Origin: Acidobacteriota bacterium
Lineage (GTDB): Bacteria > Acidobacteriota > Blastocatellia > UBA7656
Reading direction: 5' to 3'
NCBI GenBank assembly: GCA_040754075.1
Contig: JBFMDH010000010.1
Location: 33,730-97,729, forward strand
Length of the DNA: 64,000 nucleotides
The position numbers and the translations under genes are program-made. The notes beneath the pieces were generated by a model. That model searched no databases. It saw only the letters and a list, made by a program, of their open reading frames with translations, and was not told the DNA's origin. Shown one piece after another: positions 9,140 through 16,923 of this stretch. Positions within the stretch are counted from its first letter, which is position 1, and every line of letters starts with the position of its first letter.

Positions 9140-10654
9140 ATGAACGCCATCGCCACCAACCAAGCCAACTTGATTTGTCCGAAAGGACACGGATTGCCGT
9201 CAATGCCAGGGAGTCGTTTTTGCGACAAATGCGGCACGCCATTGATTCCTGAGCGACCGGCAAACCCCGTGCAACAAAATTTGAATATGAATCAGCCGCA
9301 ACATTTCGGGCAGATGCAGCCCTTTAATGGCAACCGGCAGATGAATGGTTTCGCGCCCAATCAGCAATTTATACCCAATCAATTCGGCAATCAGATGCAA
9401 CCCTACAACGGACAAATGCCAGCCCTTAAATTTTGCGCGACCTGTGGCGGCGATGGTTCGCGATTGCATGAAAAAATTCTTGTCTGTTCCGAGTGCCGTT
9501 GGCTGCGCCCGTTAGCCGCAAATTACCGGTTGGATTGTGAAGCCTTTCAATGGGCACAGGACGGCGCGGCGATGTCGAAACTGCGTTCCATCGGCCCGCT
9601 GCAAAGCGTGGCAAAATCGATTTCCGATAAAATCGGGCGACGCTGGGTTGAAACCACCTTGAACGCCATTCGATTGGGCGAAAAGCAATTGCCGGAAGTC
9701 TACTTTCAGGCGGTCAAAGCGGCGCGCATTCTGGGGATGCGGTATATGCCGGAAGTTTATGTGTCGGGCGACCGGATGTGGGACGCGCTGACTTTCGGCA
9801 GCGATGACAATGCTTTTGTAGTTTTGGGAACCGCGATTATCACCAATTTCCGGGGCGATGATTTGTTGTTCATTTTAGCCCGTGAAATGGGGCATTGCCG
9901 CGCCGGTCACGCGCTTTGGAAAACCGTCGGCACTTTTCTAGTTGGCGAACAGGGACCAAGACGCGGACTCATGGCAGGCGGGGTTTTTTCAATGGTATCG
10001 AAAGCCATGAACCCGACTCAATGGGTCGAAAGCGCGCTGGAAATCCCGCTGCTCGCGTGGGCAAGACAGGCGGAAATTACTGCCGACCGCGCAGGTTTAC
10101 TTGCCGTTGGCAGCGAAGAGGTAGCGCGTCGCGTGTTGCTGTCGTGGGCATTGAAATCTTCGATGCTCTATCGCCAGATCAATATCGAAGCGTGGATGGA
10201 GCAACAGGAAGACTGCGACGATGAAATGACAAAACTTTCTGAAATGCTGTCATCTTCGACGCCTTATATTACGCGGCGTTTGAAACTGATGCGCGAGTTT
10301 GCCAATGATCCGCAGATGAATTACAAACGCGCAATGATTTTGAATGTATTGCCGAAAGCGCCTGCGCCGAGAGTTTTGCCGCCGGTGGCAAACCAGCCCA
10401 AAGTGGCAAACCAACCCAAACCGGTTGCCGAGCCGCAGGTCAATTCAGTAGAAACCGTTAAACTCAACTGCGCGCATTGCCAGACCGCCATGCGCATTCC
10501 GCGAAAACTGTTGGCGGAAAAAGACGTGCTCAATGTGAAATGTCCGAATTCCGCGTGCGGCAAAATCAACACCTTGAAAAAGAAACCCGCTGAGGGAAAA
10601 CCGGCGAATAATGAGGAATTGAAACGCGAAAATGAGATGGACGACGGAGACTGA
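9140..10654 (+). CDS. Zinc-ribbon protein with degenerate M48-type metallopeptidase domain
   Basis: About 504 residues. Start ATG 9140 has CGGAG at a normal 9-base distance; ATG 9134 is only 3 bases from it. N-terminal zinc ribbon (CPKGHG ... CDKCG), a Gln/Asn/Pro-rich linker, a second ribbon (CATCGG ... CSEC), then a peptidase-M48-like core. In the core the metal helix reads LLFILAREMGHCRAGH where active M48 enzymes have HExxH, so the first histidine is arginine (about residue 248). The downstream ADRAGLL segment that normally gives the third ligand is kept. The C-terminus has a third ribbon (CAHCQ ... CPNSACG). No signal peptide or clear membrane helix. It is probably a cytoplasmic pseudo-peptidase or scaffold. 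A terminator follows. Confidence 0.78.
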   Translation: MNAIATNQANLICPKGHGLPSMPGSRFCDKCGTPLIPERPANPVQQNLNMNQPQHFGQMQPFNGNRQMNGFAPNQQFIPNQFGNQMQPYNGQMPALKFCATCGGDGSRLHEKILVCSECRWLRPLAANYRLDCEAFQWAQDGAAMSKLRSIGPLQSVAKSISDKIGRRWVETTLNAIRLGEKQLPEVYFQAVKAARILGMRYMPEVYVSGDRMWDALTFGSDDNAFVVLGTAIITNFRGDDLLFILAREMGHCRAGHALWKTVGTFLVGEQGPRRGLMAGGVFSMVSKAMNPTQWVESALEIPLLAWARQAEITADRAGLLAVGSEEVARRVLLSWALKSSMLYRQINIEAWMEQQEDCDDEMTKLSEMLSSSTPYITRRLKLMREFANDPQMNYKRAMILNVLPKAPAPRVLPPVANQPKVANQPKPVAEPQVNSVETVKLNCAHCQTAMRIPRKLLAEKDVLNVKCPNSACGKINTLKKKPAEGKPANNEELKRENEMDDGD

Positions 10655-10679
10655 AAATAAATAAGCGTAACCGGCGAAA

Positions 10680-10709
10680 AAGGGAGATGAGCGCAGGCTT
10701 GTCTCCCTT
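10680..10709 (+). terminator. Hairpin after the M48-like gene
   Basis: AAGGGAGA (10680-10687) pairs with TCTCCCTT (10702-10709) across a 14-base loop, 25 bases after the stop codon. No long T-run follows, so termination strength is uncertain. Confidence 0.55.
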
Positions 10710-10850
10710 ACTTGATTTATCAAACATTTTTTATGGGCATTTTTGAAAGCCCAATAGCTGAAATTCACCAGGCAAAAACCACACCTTGGTTATTACTTTT
10801 AACTTTTTACTTGTCGGTTGGACGACTCGCCAAAAAAATAAAAAATAATT

Positions 10851-10880
10851 TGAGCCAATTTGAAAACCCTTCTCGCGTTA
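10851..10880 (+). promoter_or_regulatory. ECF-like promoter motif, copy 3
   Basis: TGAGCC at 10851-10856, 17 bases, CGCGTTA at 10874-10880, then CTTGGTGAAG. It lies 58 bases before the acidic repeat protein gene. Confidence 0.7.
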
Positions 10881-10937
10881 CTTGGTGAAGGCGGAAGACG
10901 CTTAAATCAAGATTGGATAAAAGAGAGGATATAAAAA

Positions 10938-12083
10938 ATGACCAATAACAACGAAGTAATTATCATTGCCGAAGATGCCAACGGCGAAACTACTGTGGTT
11001 GAAATTATCGCTACCGATGACGCCCTGCTTTCCGATAAAGACGGGGATGGCGAAACGTTGATTGAAGAAGTGATTGAAGCCGTGTTTGACCACGTTGACG
11101 ATTCGGATTCAACGGATGTGGCACAAGATAATCAGGATATTACCGACGCTGAAGTAATCAGCGCCCCTGATGCTTATGTCACCAGTGAATTGATTAGCGA
11201 AGAAGTTTCCACAGATGAACTTGCTGGTAACGATTTGGCTTTTGATGCCAGCGCCGATTTCACGACCACAACCGATTTCGATGCCACCAGTCTGGATTCG
11301 GGATTTGCAAGCGACCCGATGGCTTATTCTTCGGTTGATTCCGGCAGCAGTTTCAGCAGCTTCGATTCTGTGGATACGACTTCAGAAGAAAGCGCCGAAA
11401 GCGCCGAATCCGAAGTTGATACGGAGGCTCAGGCGAATTTCGATTTGGCAACGGAAGCCCAGGCGAAAGCCGACGAAGCCATTGAAGCGGGCGATTATGA
11501 AGCGGCTTCGCAGTATCGCGAAGATGCCGAAAATGCCGCGTGGGAAGCGGGCGATAGTTCAATGCTTCACGGCAGCGACGCAAGCGACCTGACGATGGCA
11601 GATTATTATCAGGACAAAGCGGCTGATCTGGAAGAACAACAATCTGCTTATGCGCAAGCTGGCGATTATGAAGCGGCGCGTGATGCTTCGCGTGATGCAG
11701 CGACCTATACGCAGTGGGGCGATATTGAAGGCGGTGGCGCAGACCACGCGGCAGAAGCGCAACAGGAATATGCCAACATGGATATGGCAACCTGGCAGCA
11801 GGACATCGCTGACGGCTATCAACAGGATGCCGAAGCTTATGCAGCGCAGGGCGATTTCGATAACGCTGCAATGTATCAAGCCGAAGCCGGTGAACATCAA
11901 GACACTGCCGATTATTATGGCGATTTAGGCGAACACAACGGCGCTTATGACCAATACTCGGATGTCCCGGATGCGTCGTATGGCGGATATGATTATTCGA
12001 CCGATGCGTCCTATGCTTCGGATTATTCATCGACGACCGATTATTCATCCTCATATGATTACTCTTCATATGATTCCGAATAA
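10938..12083 (+). CDS. Highly acidic Asp/Ala/Tyr/Ser-rich repeat protein, function unknown
   Basis: 381 residues, extremely acidic, with no signal peptide, membrane helix or cysteine cluster. The first ~170 residues are rich in Asp, Glu, Thr and Ser and probably disordered. From about 170 to 330 there are loose helical repeats built on AxAGDYEAA (EAGDYEAASQY, QAGDYEAARDA, AQGDFDNAAMYQAEA), each followed by a polar helix; they resemble TPR or hemolysin-type helical hairpins. The last ~50 residues are a Tyr/Ser/Asp-rich tail with repeated DYSS. Start ATG 10938 follows AGAGGA. It is a single-gene unit with its own motif copy and terminator. Given the FHA proteins and kinases nearby, the Thr-rich acidic N-terminus could be a phosphorylation target (inference only). 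Confidence 0.75.
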   Translation: MTNNNEVIIIAEDANGETTVVEIIATDDALLSDKDGDGETLIEEVIEAVFDHVDDSDSTDVAQDNQDITDAEVISAPDAYVTSELISEEVSTDELAGNDLAFDASADFTTTTDFDATSLDSGFASDPMAYSSVDSGSSFSSFDSVDTTSEESAESAESEVDTEAQANFDLATEAQAKADEAIEAGDYEAASQYREDAENAAWEAGDSSMLHGSDASDLTMADYYQDKAADLEEQQSAYAQAGDYEAARDASRDAATYTQWGDIEGGGADHAAEAQQEYANMDMATWQQDIADGYQQDAEAYAAQGDFDNAAMYQAEAGEHQDTADYYGDLGEHNGAYDQYSDVPDASYGGYDYSTDASYASDYSSTTDYSSSYDYSSYDSE

Positions 12084-12106
12084 TGAAATCGCCGACGAGC
12101 GAAGTT

Positions 12107-12140
12107 AAGGGTTGGCGCAATCAACTGTGCCAGCCCTTTT
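12107..12140 (+). terminator. Rho-independent terminator after the acidic repeat gene
   Basis: AAGGGTTGGC (12107-12116) pairs with GCCAGCCCTT (12129-12138) with one G-T wobble, followed by TT and AATTT. It begins 23 bases after the stop codon. Confidence 0.75.
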
Positions 12141-12327
12141 AATTTCGCCATTCAATCGGGTGGTGAATAACTCGCGCTATTTTAAAAATCGATGATTTTT
12201 CGGGCAATTTTATCTATTTTTATCGAATGAACGGTTACGTTTCTGCAATCCCTTCAATGCTCAACCCGCCTTCAATTCCCAATATGATGAGTCAATAAAA
12301 ATCGGCTCAAAAATTTCTGAAAAAATT

Positions 12328-12357
12328 TGAGCCAATCCGAAAAAGCTTCTCGCGTTA
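12328..12357 (+). promoter_or_regulatory. ECF-like promoter motif, copy 4
   Basis: TGAGCC at 12328-12333, 17 bases, CGCGTTA at 12351-12357, then TCAGGTGAGC. It lies 55 bases before the small membrane protein. The upstream element again forms the right arm of a hairpin (GGCTCAAA 12304-12311 with TTTGAGCC 12326-12333). The rest of the 12084-12411 gap holds only the terminator at 12107-12140. Confidence 0.7.
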
Positions 12358-12411
12358 TCAGGTGAGCAAGCAATTCGCTCGAAATTAAATCAATCAAGAA
12401 TGGAGAAAAAA

Positions 12412-12588
12412 ATGAATAAACAAATCTATTTAATCATAGGAATTTTTTGTTTAGTTGTAGGACTTTTCCTGGTGGCTTTCATGCTGTTTGGCCCGCAGGG
12501 AAAACCGGTGAATCCGGCGGCGTTTGGCGTGTTTATCGCTGGCATCGGTTGTCTGGTCAGGTATCGCAATGAAAAGAATAAGGCATAG
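12412..12588 (+). CDS. Small two-helix membrane protein
   Basis: 58 residues from ATG 12412, with GGAG a few bases upstream. Two hydrophobic stretches (IYLIIGIFCLVVGLFLVAFMLF, and AAFGVFIAGIGCLV) are joined by GPQGKPVNP, and the protein ends in a basic tail. No family recognised. Its own motif copy 4 and a clear ribosome site support a real gene. It sits between the acidic repeat gene and the FHA-protease operon. Confidence 0.65.
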   Translation: MNKQIYLIIGIFCLVVGLFLVAFMLFGPQGKPVNPAAFGVFIAGIGCLVRYRNEKNKA

Positions 12589-12737
12589 GCGGTAATTGAC
12601 GATAAACGCCGATGTTGAATCGCGTCTACGACGTTCATGCCGGTCGGGCTTGCGTGGTCGCGCTGTGAGCGCCAACGGAAACCTTGCGCCGATAGGTCTG
12701 CAAGCGTCAAAAAATTTTAAAAAACCTCAAATATTTC

Positions 12738-12767
12738 TGAGCCAAATTGCAAATCGTTATCGCGTTA
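12738..12767 (+). promoter_or_regulatory. ECF-like promoter motif, copy 5 (FHA/kinase/phosphatase operon)
   Basis: TGAGCC at 12738-12743, 17 bases, CGCGTTA at 12761-12767, then CTCAGTGAGC. It lies 119 bases before the FHA-trypsin gene and is the only promoter candidate I see for the four-gene signalling operon. The rest of the 12589-12885 gap shows no convincing gene. Confidence 0.7.
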
Positions 12768-12885
12768 CTCAGTGAGCAGCAAGAGAGGCGATGAATTCAA
12801 CCGTAGTGACCTCTCTTCCGGCTTTTATCGAAATTGCCCACAACGGGCACAAAAAATTTAAACCAACTTAATGGAGGTCACTAAA

Positions 12886-14649
12886 ATGGAAAGAATCGTA
12901 CTCAGACATTTAAACGGATCAAAGGTCAATCAAGTAGAGGAATTTCCTCTTAACCTATTCAATGAACTGGTCATCGGACGCGACCCCGCGTCAACCGTTA
13001 AATACGACCCCGACAGAGACGATCTGGTCGGTCGTCAACACGCCAAAATTTCCCGCGATGCATCGGACGCTTCGCAATTTGTGATTACCGATTTAGGCAG
13101 CCGCAATGGCACCTTCATCAACAAACAACGCATTGTCGGGACGGCAAAGATTGCTCCGGGCGACCTCGTGCAATTTGGCGCGGGCGGTCCCGAATTCGAG
13201 TTCGACATCGAACCGAAACCGGAAAACTTCATCCGCGCCACCCGCGTCGGCGATGAAAACCTCGCTCCGACCGCCATCCCCATGCCGCCAACTCGCGAAG
13301 GCGCAATCCCCGCGGCGCAAGCGGCTGCGGCAGCAACCGGTGTGGGTAACAGCACGCGCGTCGGCAAAGCCACAGTCGAACGCCTGGTCTCGCAAGCCAG
13401 TAAACAAAATCGCACCTGGATGATCGCCGGCGGCGCGGCGTTGTGCTTGATTGTCGCTCTGGTTGCCGGCGTGTTGTTTTACAAAGGCAGAGTGGATGCC
13501 AATCAATTCCAGCAAAATCTCGCTTCACAGGGCGCTACCACCGGCAGCGAAATCGCCAAACTCAAAGAAAGAACTTCGCCAATGACGCCGGGTGAAATTG
13601 CCGAAGCCCACACCGATGCGGTGGTGTATCTCGAAGTCACCTGGCAACTGCTCAACAATCGCAACGGTCAACCGCTGCATTTCAAATTCGTGCCGAATTT
13701 CTACAAAGACCAGAATGGCCAACTGCGGCAAATCGTCCCGGACGGACGCCGCTGGGTGATGGCTTATACGATTGTCGAAAATGCTTATGAACCGCTGCTT
13801 GTCGAATACAACGATAAAGATGCGTTGTTGCCCGTCGGCGGACCGCACACCGGAAGCGGTTTCTGCGTTTCAAGCGATGGCTTCATTATGACCAATAAAC
13901 ATGTGGCGGCTGCCTGGAAGACCCGTTATCAAGGCTGGGAGAAATGGGCATTTCCGGGAGTCATTCTCGGTCGCGACGGCAGACCGGCGATGCAACAGAA
14001 TGGCGAACCGGCGCTCGTGGCGCAACCGTTCCGCTGGATTCCCGCCGACACCCAACAATTCGGCGCGGGGCAACTCGGCAAACCTGCCGTCGAAGGTCGC
14101 AACGATTCGCTCTATGTGACTTTTTCAAAATCGGCGCAGCGATTCCCGGCAACCTTAGGCCCGACCTCCGAGCATCACGATGCAGCATTGGTGAAAATCA
14201 GCGCCCCCGCGCCGGTGCCGACCGTTGAACTGCACGACAATTATGAGTCGGTGAAAACCGGCGACCAGACCATCGTTTTAGGTTATCCCGGCGGCTCACC
14301 CGATATGATTGGCTTCATTGGCGCAAAGAACTGGGGCGACAATTTCAATCGCAAACAGCAAGGCGTGGTTCCCAATGCAACCTTGAGCGCCGGTTTCATT
14401 TCGCGAGTTATGCGCGACCAACCCGGCGGACCCGGCAAAGATTCTTTCTTCAGCCTGATGGGCGATGCTTATCAATTGACCATCAATACTACAGGTGGCG
14501 GCAACAGCGGCGGTCCGGTGTTTGACGAAAAAGGGCGGGTCATTGCCATCTACACCTACGGCGTGGTTTCGGATTTCCAAGCCTCCGCAGCGGTGCCGAT
14601 TCGTTTCGGTCTGGAAATTATGGACCCGACGAGAAAGGCGATTAACTGA
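12886..14649 (+). CDS. FHA domain-transmembrane-trypsin-like serine protease
   Basis: 587 residues. Start ATG 12886 has GGAGGT 7 bases upstream. The N-terminal FHA domain (about 28-108) keeps VIGRD, GRQHAKI and DLGSRNGTF, so phosphothreonine binding is likely. A linker and a single membrane helix (about 177-199, MIAGGAALCLIVALVAGVLFY) follow. The C-terminal S1/DegP-like protease has the catalytic triad visible: His339 (TNKHVAA), Asp432 (HHDAALVKI) and Ser541 (GGGNSGGPVF). A long insertion lies between His and Asp. Topology would put the FHA domain in the cytoplasm and the protease outside. It leads an operon with two Ser/Thr kinases and a PP2C phosphatase, so its FHA domain probably reads their phosphorylation state. 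Confidence 0.93.
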   Translation: MERIVLRHLNGSKVNQVEEFPLNLFNELVIGRDPASTVKYDPDRDDLVGRQHAKISRDASDASQFVITDLGSRNGTFINKQRIVGTAKIAPGDLVQFGAGGPEFEFDIEPKPENFIRATRVGDENLAPTAIPMPPTREGAIPAAQAAAAATGVGNSTRVGKATVERLVSQASKQNRTWMIAGGAALCLIVALVAGVLFYKGRVDANQFQQNLASQGATTGSEIAKLKERTSPMTPGEIAEAHTDAVVYLEVTWQLLNNRNGQPLHFKFVPNFYKDQNGQLRQIVPDGRRWVMAYTIVENAYEPLLVEYNDKDALLPVGGPHTGSGFCVSSDGFIMTNKHVAAAWKTRYQGWEKWAFPGVILGRDGRPAMQQNGEPALVAQPFRWIPADTQQFGAGQLGKPAVEGRNDSLYVTFSKSAQRFPATLGPTSEHHDAALVKISAPAPVPTVELHDNYESVKTGDQTIVLGYPGGSPDMIGFIGAKNWGDNFNRKQQGVVPNATLSAGFISRVMRDQPGGPGKDSFFSLMGDAYQLTINTTGGGNSGGPVFDEKGRVIAIYTYGVVSDFQASAAVPIRFGLEIMDPTRKAIN

Positions 14650-14728
14650 ACGGTGGCAGGTGGTTGATTGGCGGCAGTCATCAACCACCTGGTCAATTTT
14701 AGTTTTAATGATGAGTTGGAGAACGGCG

Positions 14729-15997
14729 ATGAGAAACAGAGCAAATTTAAATTCGACAATCGGGGATTACAGATTGATTGATTTTATCGGTGCCGGTGGG
14801 ATGGGCGAAGTCTATCGCGGCGTTCATACCAGACTCGGAAGAGTGGTTGCCGTAAAAATGCTGACGCAAACCCACAATAATCAACAACTCGTTCAACGTT
14901 TCCGCAACGAAGCCCAACTGCAAGCGCGTCTGCATCACCCGAACATCGCGACGCTTTTCGATTTCATTGAAGCCGACGGCAGATGCTGCATCGTGATGGA
15001 ATACATCGACGGGCAAACGCTTGATGAAAAGATTCGCTTGTCGGGCGCGTTACCTCTGGCAGATGCGCTGCGAATTTTTAAAAGCGTGGTCGAAGCCATC
15101 CATTACATTCACGATAATGGCATCGTGCATCGCGACATCAAATCCAACAACATCAAGATCAATGCCAAAGGCGAAGTAAAAATTCTCGATTTCGGCATTG
15201 CCAAAGGCGAAACTTCGCCGCAACTGACCGCCACCGGTTCGGTCATCGGCACCTTGCAATACCTGTCGCCGGAACAGGTCAAAGGCGAGGTTGCCGATGA
15301 GCGTTCCGATATTTGGGCGCTGGGCAGCGTCTTTTATGAAATGGTTTCCGGGAAAGTGACGTTTGATGCCACCACCCTTGGTCGCTTATGTGAAAGCATT
15401 TTGAAGAGCGAGTATGTGCCGCCGACGGTTATCAACCCGGAACTCCCGAAAGCCGTCGAGCAGGTGATTGCCCGCTGTTTGAAAAAAAATCCTGCGGCGC
15501 GCTATCAAACGACACAGGAATTGTTTGAAGATGTCAAACGCCTCTCGGTGACTGAGGATTTGCAGGAAAAACCAAACAGCGGAGAGAAAATCGCTGTTGA
15601 GCCGTTTTCTATCGGCGTTGTGCTGGAACAATTCGGGCAGCGCAAGTTCGGCTGGGTTGCCGTCGCATCCTTACTGGTTGTCGTTTTATTGGGACTGGGT
15701 ATCGCCTTCTGGCCTGAAGATCATTCACCGAAAGTTGCCGAGCCGTCGCGTCAAAATCCATCGCAACCGCCATCGACCAAAGATGCAACGCTGAGAACCG
15801 TAAAAATTATTGCTGCGAACGGTCAGGCAGAGGTTTACAGCAACGGGCAGTTGGTCGGCAAAACCCCTTATGAAATTAAGGCGCGATTGGGAGAGCCGGT
15901 GAATCTCTTGCTAAAGAGCGAAGGATTTTTAAATGAGAAGGTCGAGTTTGCGGTCACTGAAAAACCGGAATACGTCATCACCTTAAAGAAAGAATAA
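14729..15997 (+). CDS. Membrane Ser/Thr protein kinase with PEGA domain
   Basis: 422 residues from ATG 14729, with GGAG at about 8 bases. The frame is open further upstream, but that part overlaps the protease gene. Kinase domain at about 10-275: IGAGGMGEVYRG, VAVKML, HRDIKSNNIKI (the usual Pro after Lys is Ser), DFGIAK and YLSPEQ. A membrane helix follows near 305-327 (WVAVASLLVVVLLGLGIAFW). The C-terminal ~70 residues form a PEGA-type beta domain (VYSNGQLVGKTPYEI), probably extracytoplasmic. Together with the adjacent FHA protease and phosphatase it forms a threonine-phosphorylation pathway, comparable in composition to the PpkA/PppA/Fha system that controls T6SS in pseudomonads. Confidence 0.92.
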   Translation: MRNRANLNSTIGDYRLIDFIGAGGMGEVYRGVHTRLGRVVAVKMLTQTHNNQQLVQRFRNEAQLQARLHHPNIATLFDFIEADGRCCIVMEYIDGQTLDEKIRLSGALPLADALRIFKSVVEAIHYIHDNGIVHRDIKSNNIKINAKGEVKILDFGIAKGETSPQLTATGSVIGTLQYLSPEQVKGEVADERSDIWALGSVFYEMVSGKVTFDATTLGRLCESILKSEYVPPTVINPELPKAVEQVIARCLKKNPAARYQTTQELFEDVKRLSVTEDLQEKPNSGEKIAVEPFSIGVVLEQFGQRKFGWVAVASLLVVVLLGLGIAFWPEDHSPKVAEPSRQNPSQPPSTKDATLRTVKIIAANGQAEVYSNGQLVGKTPYEIKARLGEPVNLLLKSEGFLNEKVEFAVTEKPEYVITLKKE

Positions 15998-16008
15998 GAG
16001 GTCACGCT

Positions 16009-16923
16009 ATGTTCAGCTTTTGGAAAGGCATTCAATCACGATTTGGTATGAAAAAAATTTCCACCGCTCATCATCAGGATTTTCCATCCGAGTCGCCCGA
16101 AAACGCGCCGCAAGTTTCCTATGATGTTGTCGCGAGTTTTCTTTCGGATGTTGGGTGCCATCGCGCCATCAATGAAGATAATGGTCGGTACATCAAACCG
16201 AATGACCCGGAGATGCTTGCGAAAAAAGGGATGCTCTTTCTGGTGGCGGATGGCATGGGCGGACATAGCGGCGGTGAAGTCGCGAGTCGTTTGGCGATTG
16301 AGGTCGTCAGCCGGTTCTATTATGAAAAAAATGCCGATGCGCAATCGGCGCTGGAAAACGCGATTCTTGAAGCCAACAGCGCGATTTATCTGGAAGCCGC
16401 CAGAGACCCGAATCTTTTGGGTATGGGAACCACCTGCACGGCTTTGGTTTTGCAAAATGGTTCGGCAATCTCGGCGCACATCGGGGATAGTCGTCTGTAT
16501 CTGATTCGCGACGGAGAAATTTATCTGATGACCGAAGACCATTCGGCAGTCATGCAGATGGTCAGACGCGGGGTGTTAAGCGTTTCGCAGGCACGTCAGC
16601 ATCCTGAAAAGAATGTGATTTTAAGGGCGCTCGGCAGTCATCCTATCGTAGAAGTCGCCACCTGGACACACCCTTTGCCAGTGCGTGTCGGCGATAAATT
16701 TTTGCTCTGTTCGGATGGGCTTTACGACCTCGTGGAAGATGGGGAAATGAAAACCGCGATTATTGAAAATTCGCCTTATAGCGCCTGTGAGGTATTGATC
16801 GATTTAGCGAAATCGCGAGGCGGTTACGACAACATCACTGTGGGCGTGGTCAGTTTAATGGCGCGTGAAAATGGTGAGAGCAGGGAAGTGAAACCGACGC
16901 GGGAAACGGAGGTATTGCAATGA
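16009..16923 (+). CDS. PP2C-family Ser/Thr protein phosphatase
   Basis: 304 residues. All main PPM/PP2C motifs are present: DVGCHRAINEDN, VADGMGGHSGGE, GMGTTCTALV, AHIGDSRLYLI, TEDHSAV, CSDGLYD and GGYDNITV, including the metal-binding aspartates. There is an N-terminal extension of about 40 residues and no membrane helix, so it is cytoplasmic. It should reverse the action of the two flanking kinases. Its TGA stop overlaps the next gene's start (ATGA, 16920-16923), implying coupled translation. It is comparable in role to PppA/Stp of T6SS signalling. Confidence 0.93.
   Translation: MFSFWKGIQSRFGMKKISTAHHQDFPSESPENAPQVSYDVVASFLSDVGCHRAINEDNGRYIKPNDPEMLAKKGMLFLVADGMGGHSGGEVASRLAIEVVSRFYYEKNADAQSALENAILEANSAIYLEAARDPNLLGMGTTCTALVLQNGSAISAHIGDSRLYLIRDGEIYLMTEDHSAVMQMVRRGVLSVSQARQHPEKNVILRALGSHPIVEVATWTHPLPVRVGDKFLLCSDGLYDLVEDGEMKTAIIENSPYSACEVLIDLAKSRGGYDNITVGVVSLMARENGESREVKPTRETEVLQ

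Noticed and set aside
11353..12120. 255-codon open frame on the minus strand, opposite the acidic repeat gene
   Set aside because: It is antisense to a repetitive Asp/Ala/Tyr-rich gene whose codon bias keeps the opposite frame open. The product is a low-complexity His/Arg/Pro string with no ribosome site.
14495..14728. Upstream extension of the PEGA kinase frame
   Set aside because: It overlaps the end of the FHA-trypsin gene in another frame. The kinase homology and the ribosome site both support ATG 14729.
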